From Kallotenue papyrolyticum (GTDB lineage: Bacteria; Chloroflexota; Chloroflexia; Chloroflexales; Kallotenuaceae): a stretch of 64,000 nt of DNA. Shown one piece after another: positions 8,664 through 17,899 of this stretch (the first letter of the stretch is position 1; every line of letters starts with the position of its first letter). Under the pieces are notes generated by a model that saw nothing but the letters and a program-made list of their open reading frames with translations, did no database searches and had not been told where the DNA came from. Both the position numbers and the translations under genes were made by a program. The stretch covers positions 186,001 to 250,000 of the forward strand of contig NZ_JAGA01000002.1 in assembly GCF_000526415.1 (NCBI RefSeq), given 5' to 3'.

Positions 8664-9620
8664 TCAGGCCTGCCGCGCGCGGCGGCGTCGCCCTGGACGT
8701 TCGTCCAGGGGACGCAACCAGCGGATGCTCAGCGCAATCAGCACCAGACTGAGCAACAGCGCCTCGATGGTGAACAGCAGCCAGGGATGCAGCATCAGGA
8801 AGGTAGCCGGCCGATCGCTCACCTCGGCAATGGGCGCGAAAGGCTCCATCGTCGCTTCGTTGACGGGGAAGAACAGGCGCGTCTCGCCCTGCGACAGGTA
8901 CACCTCGCTGACGCCCAGGGCAATAAAGGGATGCAGGCACAACCATGCCATCCACAGGTAGTTGACAGGCGCGCTGGTGGTCCAGGCCGGTGGCGGCCAC
9001 CGATCCGCAAACAGAGACAAGAAGATCACCGCCAGAAAGGGGATCCCCAGCAACAAGGCCGCATTGGTCGCCTGGGTCAGCGTCGTCGATACCAGGCTGC
9101 GGCGCATGAGAGCCGACCAGGCCAGGCCGATCGAGCCGAACAGGATGCAGGTGACCAGTAGGCCGAGCAGCGCCAGGAGCACCTCCATGACGGTCACGCC
9201 GCCGAAGAAGAACGACAAGGCCATGAAGGGCACGACCGCGATGATCAGTAGTAGGGCGTAGGCCAGCGCCGCCAACAGTTTGCCGAGGACAATCTTCCAG
9301 GGCGGCAGCAGCGTCGAAATCAACAGGTCGTAGGTCTCGCTCTCTTTTTCGGAGGTCAGGGCGCTGGCCGCCTGACTGGGCACGACGATGCCGATCTGGA
9401 TCAGGGCGATCACGGTGACGAACAGAAACAGCGCGCGCCCGATGCCCTGGTTGGCATCGAGGGTGAAGCGGGCCACATCGGCGATCGCCAGGTAGAAGAG
9501 GGTCATGGTGATCGCCAGCACCAGCAGGTAAACCGTCAGTATCACAAAGGCGCGCGCGCCGCGCATGCGTCCGCGCAGCTCCTTGACCAGCACCGGATTG
9601 ATGCTCATCAGCCAGGTCAT
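8664..9620 (-). CDS. ABC-2 type transporter permease
   Basis: This 318-residue membrane protein has six main hydrophobic segments. The order is typical of ABC-2/GldF-like permeases: [13 protein letters not shown] at the N-terminus, then a cytoplasmic loop [26 protein letters not shown], the conserved permease motif (E..T..LL.S.P....I..GK). Its start overlaps the stop of the ATPase gene by four bases (ATGA), implying translational coupling. With the ATPase and the exported protein upstream it forms an export or envelope-remodelling ABC system of unknown substrate. The basic C-terminal tail ([10 protein letters not shown]) is probably cytoplasmic. Confidence 0.85.
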   Translation of the reverse strand: MTWLMSINPVLVKELRGRMRGARAFVILTVYLLVLAITMTLFYLAIADVARFTLDANQGIGRALFLFVTVIALIQIGIVVPSQAASALTSEKESETYDLLISTLLPPWKIVLGKLLAALAYALLLIIAVVPFMALSFFFGGVTVMEVLLALLGLLVTCILFGSIGLAWSALMRRSLVSTTLTQATNAALLLGIPFLAVIFLSLFADRWPPPAWTTSAPVNYLWMAWLCLHPFIALGVSEVYLSQGETRLFFPVNEATMEPFAPIAEVSDRPATFLMLHPWLLFTIEALLLSLVLIALSIRWLRPLDERPGRRRRARQA

Positions 9621-10651
9621 TGCGTTACCCCACGCGTCACGTGCAAAAAGACATCTTCCAGATCGCCGATGCGCGTAGCAAAGTGGATCACCGGCACATC
9701 GGCCTCGATCACCCGGCGCAGCAACTGGGTCAGCCCAACCTCATCGCCGACGTAGTCCACCAGCAGCGTCTCGCGCTGGGCCAGCGCGGCAAGCGGTTCG
9801 CCTGCGGCCGGCACGCCGTCGAGCGGGGCCGGTCCACCGGCCTGCAGCGGCGTCGCCGCGACCGGCTGGACTTCGCCCTGGCGCACCTCACGCACCCCTG
9901 GCAAGGCGCGGAGCAGCTCCGCAGCGCGCTGCGCCTCGCCCAGCACCTGCATTTCGATGGTATGGTGCGGCTGGAGCGCGCGCAAGATCTGTCCCACCTC
10001 GCCGGACACCAGCAGACGGCCCGCCTCGATGATGCCGATATGCGTGCACATCTCGGCCAGTTCGGTGAGAATGTGCGAGGAGATCATGATCGTCTTGCCC
10101 AGCGCGCGCAGCTCTTTAAGCAGCTCACGCAGCTCGATGCGTGCGCGCGGGTCGAGGCCCGAGGCGGGTTCGTCCAGGATCAGCAGTTTAGGATCGTGCA
10201 CCAGCGTGCGCGCCAGCGAGAGGCGCTGCTTCATGCCGCGGCTGAGGCCCATGACGTAGGCATCGCGCTTGTGGCTCAGATCGACCAGATCGAGCAGCTC
10301 GGCGATCTGCTGGCGACGCCGCGCCGCGGGCACGCCAAAGGCGGCGGCAAAGAAGTCCAGGTACTCCCAGACCTTCATGTTGTCGTACACGCCAAACGAG
10401 TCGGGCATCCAGCCGACCAGTCGGCGGATGGCGCGCGGTTCGCGGCTGACCTCATGACCATCCACAAATGCCTGCCCCGACGTCGGCTTGAGCAGGGCCG
10501 TCAGGATGCGCATGGTGGTGGTCTTGCCCGCGCCGTTGGGGCCGATAAAGCCATAGATCGCGCCCGCCGGGATCTGCAAATTGAGCCGATTCAGCGCGGT
10601 GACCTGACCGTAGCGCTTGGTGAGGTCGCGGGTTTCGACAAGCGGCGCCAC
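9617..10651 (-). CDS. ABC transporter ATP-binding protein (ABC-2 export type)
   Basis: All nucleotide-binding motifs are present: Walker A GPNGAGKTTTMR, signature LSRGMKQRLSLA, Walker B LLILDEPASGLDP and the switch His in MISSHIL. The arrangement matches drug/GldA-type ATPases pairing with ABC-2 permeases. At 344 residues it is longer than the roughly 300-residue norm. The extra C-terminal region (about residues 225-344) contains an Ala/Pro/Gly-rich insertion before the LEDVFLHVT tail motif. It energises the permease encoded immediately downstream with overlapping stop and start, and begins one base after the stop of the exported accessory gene. Confidence 0.92.
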   Translation of the reverse strand: MAPLVETRDLTKRYGQVTALNRLNLQIPAGAIYGFIGPNGAGKTTTMRILTALLKPTSGQAFVDGHEVSREPRAIRRLVGWMPDSFGVYDNMKVWEYLDFFAAAFGVPAARRRQQIAELLDLVDLSHKRDAYVMGLSRGMKQRLSLARTLVHDPKLLILDEPASGLDPRARIELRELLKELRALGKTIMISSHILTELAEMCTHIGIIEAGRLLVSGEVGQILRALQPHHTIEMQVLGEAQRAAELLRALPGVREVRQGEVQPVAATPLQAGGPAPLDGVPAAGEPLAALAQRETLLVDYVGDEVGLTQLLRRVIEADVPVIHFATRIGDLEDVFLHVTRGVTQ

Positions 10652-10652
10652 G

Positions 10653-12554
10653 TCACTCCTCCTTATGCGCGCTCCAGAGATACATGATCTGACGTTCGAT
10701 ACGCGCTTGCGCGTTGGTCAGGCGTGCCTCCATCGGCGCGCCCGGCTGCCAGCCCAGCACAAAGAGCTGCGGCGTCACCGCCGGCGCAGCACCAGGCTCG
10801 GGCGCACCCACGATCCTGGCAAACGACGCGACATGACTGAACAGCAATGATTGCACATTGTCCACGACAAGACTGCGATTGATCAACTGATCGGACGCAA
10901 CGATCGCTGCGTCGTCCTGGAACGTCACCGTCTGCTGCGCACCGGGAGCCAAGGTGCCCACGAAGGTACGTCTGCCGTCGGTATCCAGCAGCAGCACATC
11001 CTCGATCGGTTGCTCGCCACGGTTGTGGAGCGTCACCTGCTGGTCAGGCGCCCAGGTGACCTCCAGCGGCGGCACCGCTACATCGGCCTCCATGGCAAAC
11101 AGCCGTATCTCGCCGACGCCCAGGCGCAGCTCGTCGAAGTGCACGCCATCCTCGGCATAGAGCACGCCACGCGTGTTCAGATTGGTCTGCAACGACGACA
11201 CATCGGTGGCGAACGCATCGCCGGGGACCACGAGATCGTAGTTGGCGCGGTGGGGCGAGAAGAGCGCCAGCAGGCTAGTGGCCTGGCCCGACGCCTCCGC
11301 TGCCTTGGCCTGCACCAGCGTCAACTGGGCGAGGATCGGCTGGTGCCCCCGGTTGAACTCACCCCACTGGTAGGCGCCCACGCTGAAGATCAGCACCAGC
11401 AGCGGCACGGTCAGGTAGGCCCATTCACGCCGGTCGAAACGGCGCAGCACCAGGTAGTTGAGTGGACCGACGGCTATGATGTACAACAGCAGAAAGCCGA
11501 ACACCGCCGCGCTGGAGGGCAAGCGTAGGGCCGGGATGTTCAAAACCTGCGGCAGCATCCACTGTGTCCCATCGCGCAGCTCGGTGCTGAACAGCCGGGA
11601 TGGCAGATCGAGGTAATGAGCCCAAAACTCGGCAACGTTACCGAGATTGGACAACGCGGTCAGGTCAAAGGTTGCCAGTAGTACCCGGCCCATGCCGTAG
11701 CTTCGCTGCACCAGCATGGGCGCGTCGTCGGCCCTTAACAACACCTGCGCACCGGAATGCGGTTGGACGCGCAACAGGGTGAATGGCTTGGCGTTTGGTC
11801 GCGGCTTCCAGCCATCGCTGGCGATCGTGCTGGGCGCCACCGTCTGGGTTGTACCATCGCTGGTCGCCGGCGCCAGAGCCGCGAACGCCTCCACCAGGTA
11901 TGCGTCGCCGCTCAGCACCAGCCGTCCGCCGCCGGCGACCCAGCGTTGCAGCGCCTGCTGCTGCGCCTGGCTGAGCTGCTGCGCATCGAAGGCGTGCACG
12001 AAGATCGCGTCGAACATCTCCAGAAAGAGCGCCTGCTCCGGCAGCGTGGCAGATGTCAGCCGCACCACATGGGTCGTCCCGAAGCGCTGCGGATGTTCCA
12101 GGGTCGAGAGCTCCGGTAGCGCGTTCTCCACATCGCTGAGAACGCCCACCACCAGACGATCGCTATCGAACGCGATCAGGCGGATGCGCTCACGTTTCAG
12201 CACGCGCTCACCGTCGCGCAGCAGCACCTCGATGGATGCTTCATCGCCGATGACGTTTTGTTGCAGGATCGGCACCAACACCCGCTTTTCAGCATTATGC
12301 GGCAGGTCAACGGCTGTCTTCCAGATCTGATCTTCGTCGAAGGGCAGGCGCACCTCCAGCGTACCCCGCACATCCGGACCTCGATTGGCGATCGTCACCA
12401 CCACCGGCGACCAGGTCTTCGCGCGGTAGGCACCCCCTATGCCGGGCGAGATCTGCCACTCGATGGTCTCTTCCTGGGCAAGAACGCGCGCCGGTGCCAG
12501 CGCCAGCAGCGCCAGGCAACCCAGCCACCAGCAGAGCAAACGTAAGCGCAGCAT
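10653..12554 (-). CDS. large exported membrane protein associated with the ABC-2 transporter
   Basis: The 633-residue protein begins with a signal peptide (hydrophobic to about residue 26, cleavage near VLAQEE). An outside region of about 320 residues follows. It opens with a beta-rich CARDB-like section (SPVVVTIANRGPDVRGTLEV) and continues with an amidotransferase-like fold (FDAIFVHAFDAQQLS then RWVAGGGRLVLSGD). Two membrane helices lie near residues 350-405, then a second external domain. Such proteins accompany GldA/GldF-like ABC pairs and recall GldG, the third component of the gliding ABC system. That link is inference. The gene sits one base from the ATPase start, so the three are almost surely one operon. 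Confidence 0.7.
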   Translation of the reverse strand: MLRLRLLCWWLGCLALLALAPARVLAQEETIEWQISPGIGGAYRAKTWSPVVVTIANRGPDVRGTLEVRLPFDEDQIWKTAVDLPHNAEKRVLVPILQQNVIGDEASIEVLLRDGERVLKRERIRLIAFDSDRLVVGVLSDVENALPELSTLEHPQRFGTTHVVRLTSATLPEQALFLEMFDAIFVHAFDAQQLSQAQQQALQRWVAGGGRLVLSGDAYLVEAFAALAPATSDGTTQTVAPSTIASDGWKPRPNAKPFTLLRVQPHSGAQVLLRADDAPMLVQRSYGMGRVLLATFDLTALSNLGNVAEFWAHYLDLPSRLFSTELRDGTQWMLPQVLNIPALRLPSSAAVFGFLLLYIIAVGPLNYLVLRRFDRREWAYLTVPLLVLIFSVGAYQWGEFNRGHQPILAQLTLVQAKAAEASGQATSLLALFSPHRANYDLVVPGDAFATDVSSLQTNLNTRGVLYAEDGVHFDELRLGVGEIRLFAMEADVAVPPLEVTWAPDQQVTLHNRGEQPIEDVLLLDTDGRRTFVGTLAPGAQQTVTFQDDAAIVASDQLINRSLVVDNVQSLLFSHVASFARIVGAPEPGAAPAVTPQLFVLGWQPGAPMEARLTNAQARIERQIMYLWSAHKEE

Positions 12555-12675
12555 GCCAGTCCTTTCGTCTCAACGGCGGGAGGACATCCGTAGCGTAGCA
12601 TCTTCGCGGCGTTCGTGTTCCAACGCGGAGCTGATACCAGGCTGATAGCGCCCCGCCTCCTGTGCAGTAGACGTC

Positions 12676-13908
12676 CTAGGTCTGGGGGGTGTTTCCGGAG
12701 TTGCGCGCCTGCAGATACAGATCGAGCATGGTAAGCGTATTGGCCCACTCCCGCTCGCGCTGTTGCCAGCGGAAGCGCTCGCGGTAGTCGAAGACGATGC
12801 GCTGCACATCGTCCGGATTGGGTACGTGGTCGAAGGTGAAATTGCCGGCCTGACCAGCGGTCTCGATCAGCACGTTGCCATAGCCCAGCAGCCGCGCCAC
12901 AAGGTTGGGACTGGCGGCGTTGACGTTCTGGATCACGCCCAGCGTCGCCTCGCGCCGGTCCTCGAACAGACCAAAGGGCAGGCGCGAGATGTCGATGATG
13001 CGCGTCGGCTCCAGGATATAGATATCGTTGCGCCAGTCCTCGTATTGCCAGAAGAAAAAGAACAGCACCGCCACCAGCGCCAGGCCCAACACCACCGTCG
13101 CCGTGAGCGGCGCGAGCAGATCGAAGCGCACGACCGCCACCAGCGCGCCCAGCCAGCCCAGCAGCGCCAAGGTCGGCCACAGCAGTTGGCGCACCAGAAC
13201 GATCCAGTGGCGATGCCAGATGATCGCGCCGTTCTGCTCGATGGGCTGCAACGGCAACAGGGTGTCGAGCAGGGGATGGCGGTGGCTCCGGCGCGCCAGC
13301 GGCGGCGGCGACGGTGGCGGCGACGGCGTCGGCCGCAGGCGGCGCTCCACGGCTTCGCGCAGGCGGCGCTCCTCCTGCGCGCGCTTCTCGCGGCGCACCT
13401 CATCCATAATGCGCTGCTGGATCAGGCCCGGCTGCGTGGCGCGCTTGAAGACGATCGGCCTGGTGGGCCCGGCGGCCTGCACCTCGATGTGACCGTAGCG
13501 CAGCACGTACTGCAGCACATGCTCGATGCGCACGTTGACGTTCTGGATCTGATCGAGTGGAATCGTTTCATAGCGGAACGACAGCCAGGGCGTGATCTCC
13601 TCGTGCACCACGCGCTTGTTGGAGAGGATCAGATGATCGGTGCGCCAGTCGAGATAGATGTAGAACGCGACCGCCAGCGCCGCGATCGTCATTAGCAGCA
13701 GCAACAGGTTCACCGCATCAAACGGCGCAGCCTGGCGGCCGAGCACGTCCGAGGAGCGACTGAGCAGGCGCGCCACCAGCAGCACGCCCGCGCCGAGCAG
13801 CACCGCCAGCGGCGGCGCCAGCCACAGCACCAGCGCAATCCAGTGCCGGCCCGCGATGAAGATGAAACGTTCATCGCCCTCAGGCCGCAGCTTGACGCGT
13901 GTCTGCAC
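12676..13908 (-). CDS. membrane protein with two bacterial PH (bPH2/YdbS-like) domains
   Basis: The 410-residue protein has a duplicated plan: two membrane helices, then a bPH2 domain. The first half contains SNKRVVHEEITPWLSFRYETI and IPLDQIQNVNV. The second has ILEPTRIIDISRLPFG and TLGVIQNVNAASP. This YdbS/YdbT-type domain is membrane-linked but its ligand is unknown. A charged stretch with a Pro-Ser-Pro run joins the halves near residue 210. The GTG at 13908 is chosen because GGGAGG stands 6 bases upstream and the frame before it overlaps plsC. It follows plsC by 13 bases. Confidence 0.8.
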   Translation of the reverse strand: MQTRVKLRPEGDERFIFIAGRHWIALVLWLAPPLAVLLGAGVLLVARLLSRSSDVLGRQAAPFDAVNLLLLLMTIAALAVAFYIYLDWRTDHLILSNKRVVHEEITPWLSFRYETIPLDQIQNVNVRIEHVLQYVLRYGHIEVQAAGPTRPIVFKRATQPGLIQQRIMDEVRREKRAQEERRLREAVERRLRPTPSPPPSPPPLARRSHRHPLLDTLLPLQPIEQNGAIIWHRHWIVLVRQLLWPTLALLGWLGALVAVVRFDLLAPLTATVVLGLALVAVLFFFFWQYEDWRNDIYILEPTRIIDISRLPFGLFEDRREATLGVIQNVNAASPNLVARLLGYGNVLIETAGQAGNFTFDHVPNPDDVQRIVFDYRERFRWQQREREWANTLTMLDLYLQARNSGNTPQT

Positions 13909-13921
13909 CGGCGCCTCCCGC

Positions 13922-14641
13922 TCACGCCTGTTCGTCGCGCTCGGCCAGGGCGGCAGCCGGCGCGCCGGACGCCGCCGGCGTTGCAGCAGCATCCGCCGGC
14001 GTGGGCAGCAGCGCTTCGTAGATGCCGCGGTAGCCCGGCGGCAACAGCGCCGCCACGCGCGCCATTACGCGCTGGGCCAGCTCATCGCGGTTGTGCCGCG
14101 CGACCGGCCCCAGCTCCTCCAGGTAGAAGGGCGGGCCGAAGGTCAACCGCACCGCCGCGCGCCGATACCAGGGGAAGCGCTTGCTGAAGATGCGCTCCGA
14201 GCCGGCAATACCGACCGGCACGATCGGCGCGCCGGTGCGCTGCGCCAGAAAGACCACGCCGGCGCGCGCCTCCTGCGCCTCGGCACGCCGCGAGCGCGTC
14301 CCCTCGGCGTAGATCACGACTGCCTCGCCACGCTTGAGGTAGTTTTCGGCTTCGCGTAGCGCCTGGCGATCGGGCTTGCCGCGATGCACTTTGATCGGCT
14401 CGCCCGGCGGCAGCAGCCAGCTCAACGGCCACTGCTCAAAGGCTTCGGCTTTGGTCATCCAGTGCGCCTGCCGCGGAATGTAGGCCAGCAGGATCGGCGG
14501 ATCGGCGATGCTGAGATGGTTGCTGACGATCAGGCAGGGACCCGTGCGCGGTACATAGTGCTGGCCCTGCACGCGGATCGAGGTCAGCAGGGGCACTACC
14601 GTGCGCAACAGGTGACGCCAGGCATGGTAGTACGCTTTCAT
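13922..14641 (-). CDS. plsC: 1-acyl-sn-glycerol-3-phosphate acyltransferase (PlsC/LPLAT family)
   Basis: The 239-residue protein shows the acyltransferase blocks in order: NHLSIADPPIL (the H-x4-D catalytic motif), then a substrate-contact block around GEPIKVHRG, YAEGTRSR (the EGTR motif), and IVPVGIAGSE. These enzymes transfer an acyl chain to lysophosphatidic acid on the inner membrane face to give phosphatidic acid. An N-terminal amphipathic stretch with VVPLLTSIRVQG precedes the domain. The Ala/Pro-rich last 25 residues look disordered. The ribosome site GGAGG is only 2 bases from the ATG, which is tighter than usual. Confidence 0.88.
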   Translation of the reverse strand: MKAYYHAWRHLLRTVVPLLTSIRVQGQHYVPRTGPCLIVSNHLSIADPPILLAYIPRQAHWMTKAEAFEQWPLSWLLPPGEPIKVHRGKPDRQALREAENYLKRGEAVVIYAEGTRSRRAEAQEARAGVVFLAQRTGAPIVPVGIAGSERIFSKRFPWYRRAAVRLTFGPPFYLEELGPVARHNRDELAQRVMARVAALLPPGYRGIYEALLPTPADAAATPAASGAPAAALAERDEQA

Positions 14642-14712
14642 AGCCTCCGCTCACTCACCGGTCCGGCAGGCGCGCCACCTGCAGCCGCCAGCCGGACGTC
14701 GGGCTCGGGTTC

Positions 14713-15642
14713 CTACAGTTCCAGTTGCGCGTAGAGATACTCCAGGCTGAGCTCCGGCGCGACCGTCTCCGGTGACTGCAGGGTCAGCGCGGCGGCGATC
14801 TGGCCGAGCTGAATCGTTTCGGCCAGTGGAATGTTGTGCGTCAGGCCGTAGATGATCGTCGCGGCCAGCGCCGCGCCCGCGCCAGTCGGATCGACCACAT
14901 CCACGCGTTGCGCCGGCACGTGGCCGACCTCGTTGGACGAGGCATAGACCACGCCCTCCTGCGCCAGGGTGATCACCGCAACATCCACGCCCAGCGCGAC
15001 CAGGCGCTGGGCCGCCAGCGTCGCCGTCGTCACATCGCGTACCGGCAGACCGGTCAGCGCTTCGGCTTCCAACTCGTTGGGCGTGACCAAGAAGAAGCGT
15101 CCGACCGTCTGGCTGAAGCGTTGCGCCAAGCCAACGGCCACCGGCTCCAGGGCTACCGGCACGCCCGCCGCTTCACAGATCTCCAGGATAGCATCCGCGG
15201 TGACGCGCGCCACGTTAGCATCCATCACCACCATATCGGCGCGCTGCAGCAGGTCGGCGCGCGCGCGGATATAGTCGGGCGTGATGGCGCGTCCGGCGGC
15301 GCTATCGTCCAGGCCGGCGAGCAGGCTGCCATCCGGACTGACGATGGCGATGTAGCTGGCCGAACGATGCTCGCAGGTGGTCAGCATATGCGAGACGTCC
15401 ACGCCCGCCGCCTCGGTATGCTGGATGATCGCCCGCCCGAAATCATCGGCACAGACCGCGGAGATCAGCGCGACCGAGGTCCCCAGCCGCGCCAGGTTTT
15501 CGGCAATGTTGCGGCCCACCCCGCCGATGCTGATCTGGATCGCTGCGGCGTTCGAGGTGCCGGGAAGAAACGCCCGCCGCAGACGTCCTTTGATGTCCAA
15601 CGACGACCCACCGATGACTACAATCGAAGGTTGCTGTGTCAC
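14713..15642 (-). CDS. PfkB-family carbohydrate/nucleoside kinase, catalytic Asp replaced
   Basis: The 309-residue protein has the ribokinase fold: an N-terminal VIGGSSLDIKG, the family-1 signature GGVGRNIAENLARLG, and the C-terminal DPTGAGAALAA. It most resembles pseudouridine-kinase-like members. The second signature normally reads D-T-x-G-A-G-D, whose last Asp is the catalytic base. Here that residue is Ala257 (GCG at 14874-14872, minus strand). The anion-hole GAG is kept. The enzyme may be inactive, may use another base, or may have become a binding protein. GTG is the start, with GGAG and GGA motifs just upstream. It lies 28 bases after the SPFH gene. Confidence 0.82.
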   Translation of the reverse strand: MTQQPSIVVIGGSSLDIKGRLRRAFLPGTSNAAAIQISIGGVGRNIAENLARLGTSVALISAVCADDFGRAIIQHTEAAGVDVSHMLTTCEHRSASYIAIVSPDGSLLAGLDDSAAGRAITPDYIRARADLLQRADMVVMDANVARVTADAILEICEAAGVPVALEPVAVGLAQRFSQTVGRFFLVTPNELEAEALTGLPVRDVTTATLAAQRLVALGVDVAVITLAQEGVVYASSNEVGHVPAQRVDVVDPTGAGAALAATIIYGLTHNIPLAETIQLGQIAAALTLQSPETVAPELSLEYLYAQLEL

Positions 15643-15670
15643 GTCCTGCTCCTACGCCATAGCTACCCGC

Positions 15671-16846
15671 TCAGGGCTGCGCCTCGTCGGTGTGCGTTGT
15701 GCCGGCGTTCCCTCCCGGCGGCGTGCTGCTCTGCGCCGCTTCACGCAACAGCGCGCCCAACTGACGTTGTTCATAGACGCGCTGCAGCGCAGTCAACACA
15801 ATGCGCTCGATCTCATCGGTTGTCAGCGTGGTGCCCTGCTGTTGCAGCGCTTTGACCATTTCCGCCACCATGCGCGCCGTGGCTTCGGCCTGGGCCTGCC
15901 CGGTCAGCAGGATCTCTTCGGCGCGCATCTCGGCGCGCCGGCGGGCATCGGCACGCTCGCGCTCCAGGATCTTATCGCGGTTGACCATGCGCACGCGCTC
16001 CGGGGCGATCACCACATCCAGCAGGCGCACATCGAGTATGTGGATGCCCCAGCGCCGCACGGAGGCCTCCAGTCGCTGGCGGATCAGGCGCGCATACGTT
16101 TCGCGCTCGGTGGCGACCTCGGTCGGTCCGGCGACGTTGGCGATCACACTGCGCGTCGCCTGTTCGATCTCCAGCTCCATCTGCCGGCGGATCAGCTCGG
16201 TCCAGAAAGCGACCTGCTCATCGGTATCATCCTCGCGCGGCAGGCCGCGTTCGCGCGCCAACTGATCGTAGGCCTGCTCGCGGTTGGGAAAGTTGACCAC
16301 CACCGCGCGCGGCTGCGCTACTTGGTAGCGCACCAGGATCTCAAGACGATCGACGTTGAATAGCGAGCGCGTGTTGACCTGCTCCAGCACACACTCCTGC
16401 GTCAACTCATACGCCGGCAAAGCAGCCATGCGCCGCTCCACAAACGGACGCAGTGGCCGGTGTAACCCTTCGTTCCAGACCACGATGCGGTTTTCGGGCA
16501 ATTGGTTGATCACCAGGATCTGGCCGCGCTCGACCAGCACGGCGCGGCGGTAGAAGAGCGCTACGGCGCCCACCAGCAGCAGGCTCCACAGCCCCACCAG
16601 GCAGTAGGCGCCGTTGGTGCCGGCCAGCAGGCGGCCCCCGAAGGCCACGCCCACGAACGACAGCACCAGCACCAGCGCGGCCAGGATCTCCAGACCTCGT
16701 GGCTGGCGCGTGTAGGCCAGGAAAAAGCCCGCTGCCAGCAGCAGCACGCCCAGGCCGATCACCTCGGGACGTTGCGTCGCCAAAAAGACCGGCAGCAGGC
16801 ATAGCAAGAGCAACAGCAGCAGGATGTTCGCCAGGGCTCGCTGCAT
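15671..16846 (-). CDS. SPFH/Band 7 domain membrane protein
   Basis: The 391-residue protein opens with hydrophobic segments (residues 5-20, 25-40, 47-65, 73-92). A Band 7 domain follows (about residues 95-300), including EQVNTRSLFNVDRLEILVRYQV and a coiled segment rich in Arg/Glu/Ala (RERADARRRAEMRAEEILL). This is the organisation of flotillin/stomatin relatives that form large membrane-bound rings or microdomain scaffolds. The ATG at 16846 is chosen, as the frame upstream runs through the dehydrogenase gene. The C-terminal 25 residues are Ser/Thr/Pro/Gly-rich. It follows the dehydrogenase by 11 bases. Confidence 0.82.
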   Translation of the reverse strand: MQRALANILLLLLLLCLLPVFLATQRPEVIGLGVLLLAAGFFLAYTRQPRGLEILAALVLVLSFVGVAFGGRLLAGTNGAYCLVGLWSLLLVGAVALFYRRAVLVERGQILVINQLPENRIVVWNEGLHRPLRPFVERRMAALPAYELTQECVLEQVNTRSLFNVDRLEILVRYQVAQPRAVVVNFPNREQAYDQLARERGLPREDDTDEQVAFWTELIRRQMELEIEQATRSVIANVAGPTEVATERETYARLIRQRLEASVRRWGIHILDVRLLDVVIAPERVRMVNRDKILERERADARRRAEMRAEEILLTGQAQAEATARMVAEMVKALQQQGTTLTTDEIERIVLTALQRVYEQRQLGALLREAAQSSTPPGGNAGTTHTDEAQP

Positions 16847-16857
16847 AGGGTTGTGCC

Positions 16858-17847
16858 TCAGCTCGCAGCCGCATCCGGCAGGCGGGTCACCTGCGGTGCC
16901 TCGGCCACACGCACCAGGATCTTGAGCGCGCCGCGCGCTGCGGCAAACGCCGCTTCGGCCTGCTCCAACGGCAGGGTCGCGGCGATCAGCGGCGCGGTCT
17001 CGATCAGACCACGCTCCAATACGCGTAGCGCCGCGGCGAACGGTCCGCAGCGCGACCCAATCAGGGTCACCTCGTCCACCACCCACCCTGCCAGGTCCAG
17101 CTCCGTCGCGCCGTGGAAGGTACTCTTCAGCACCAGCCGTCCGCGCGGCCGCACTAACTGTCGCGCCGTGGCCAGCCCGCCGGGCCGCCCGGTGCATTCG
17201 ATCACCAGATCACAGGCCTGCTGGAGCGCGGGCGTGACGGCATCCACAGCGTCGATGGCCTGCCGCCGGAGCAGCGTCCAGCGCTCCGGATGGCGCCCAA
17301 CGACGGTGATCGCGCAACCGGTCAGCCGCAGCACCTGCGCGACCAACAGCCCAAGTTTGCCATCGCCCACCACTGCGACGCGCTCGGACGGCCGTACATG
17401 CGTCTGCTCCAGGATCTCCAGCGCCGCAGCCAACGGCTCGCAGAACACCGCCGCCTGGTCGGGAACGCTGTCGGGAACGCGATGCAGGTTGGCGATCGGC
17501 AGGGCCAGCAGCTCGGCCAGCGCGCCATCGCGGCCCAGAATGCCGATCGCTGTGCGCTGCGGACAGTGCGTCACATCGCCGCGTCGGCAGGTAGCGCAGG
17601 CATGACAGGCCACGTTGATCTCGCCCACCACGCGCTGCCCGATCCAGGCACGCGCCTCGCAGGCGACGACCGTGCCGACAAACTCGTGGCCCAGCACGCC
17701 ATGAAACCCCTTGTAGCCACGCGTAATCTCTAAATCGGTCGCGCAGATGCCGACCAGATGTGGCCGGATCAGCGCTTCGCCGGGCGCCAGCCGCGGCGCC
17801 GGCACCTGACGCAGGCTGAGTTGTCCGTCAAACACCAGCGCGCGCAT
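16858..17847 (-). CDS. zinc-dependent medium-chain alcohol dehydrogenase
   Basis: The 329-residue protein has the MDR layout: ICATDLEITRG (catalytic zinc Cys), GHEFVGTVV, a structural-zinc cluster CHACATCRRGDVTHC, and a Rossmann motif VVGDGKLGLLVAQVLRL. CEPLAAALEI supplies a further conserved acidic residue. It resembles sorbitol/threonine dehydrogenase-type proteins, but the substrate cannot be set. The second proton-relay region is divergent from Tdh elsewhere in this window, so this is not a recent duplicate. ATG 17847 is preferred; an ATG at 17859 is possible. A -10 box and one copy of a 29-bp repeat lie upstream. Confidence 0.85.
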   Translation of the reverse strand: MRALVFDGQLSLRQVPAPRLAPGEALIRPHLVGICATDLEITRGYKGFHGVLGHEFVGTVVACEARAWIGQRVVGEINVACHACATCRRGDVTHCPQRTAIGILGRDGALAELLALPIANLHRVPDSVPDQAAVFCEPLAAALEILEQTHVRPSERVAVVGDGKLGLLVAQVLRLTGCAITVVGRHPERWTLLRRQAIDAVDAVTPALQQACDLVIECTGRPGGLATARQLVRPRGRLVLKSTFHGATELDLAGWVVDEVTLIGSRCGPFAAALRVLERGLIETAPLIAATLPLEQAEAAFAAARGALKILVRVAEAPQVTRLPDAAAS

Positions 17848-17889
17848 GCGCAGCCTCATCCGGCGGAGTTTGTCGTTCTGCTCAGAGCG

Positions 17890-17895
17890 ATTATA
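17890..17895 (-). promoter_or_regulatory. putative -10 box of the zinc dehydrogenase gene
   Basis: TATAAT reads on the minus strand 43 bases before the dehydrogenase start. Its -35 region falls inside the first copy of the 29-bp direct repeat, so whatever binds the repeat would interfere with or assist polymerase. Confidence 0.4.
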
Positions 17896-17899
17896 CAAG

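Noticed and set aside
9620-10687. 355-codon + frame opposite the ABC ATPase
   Set aside because: Antisense to an ATPase with all motifs; the translation shows no domain.
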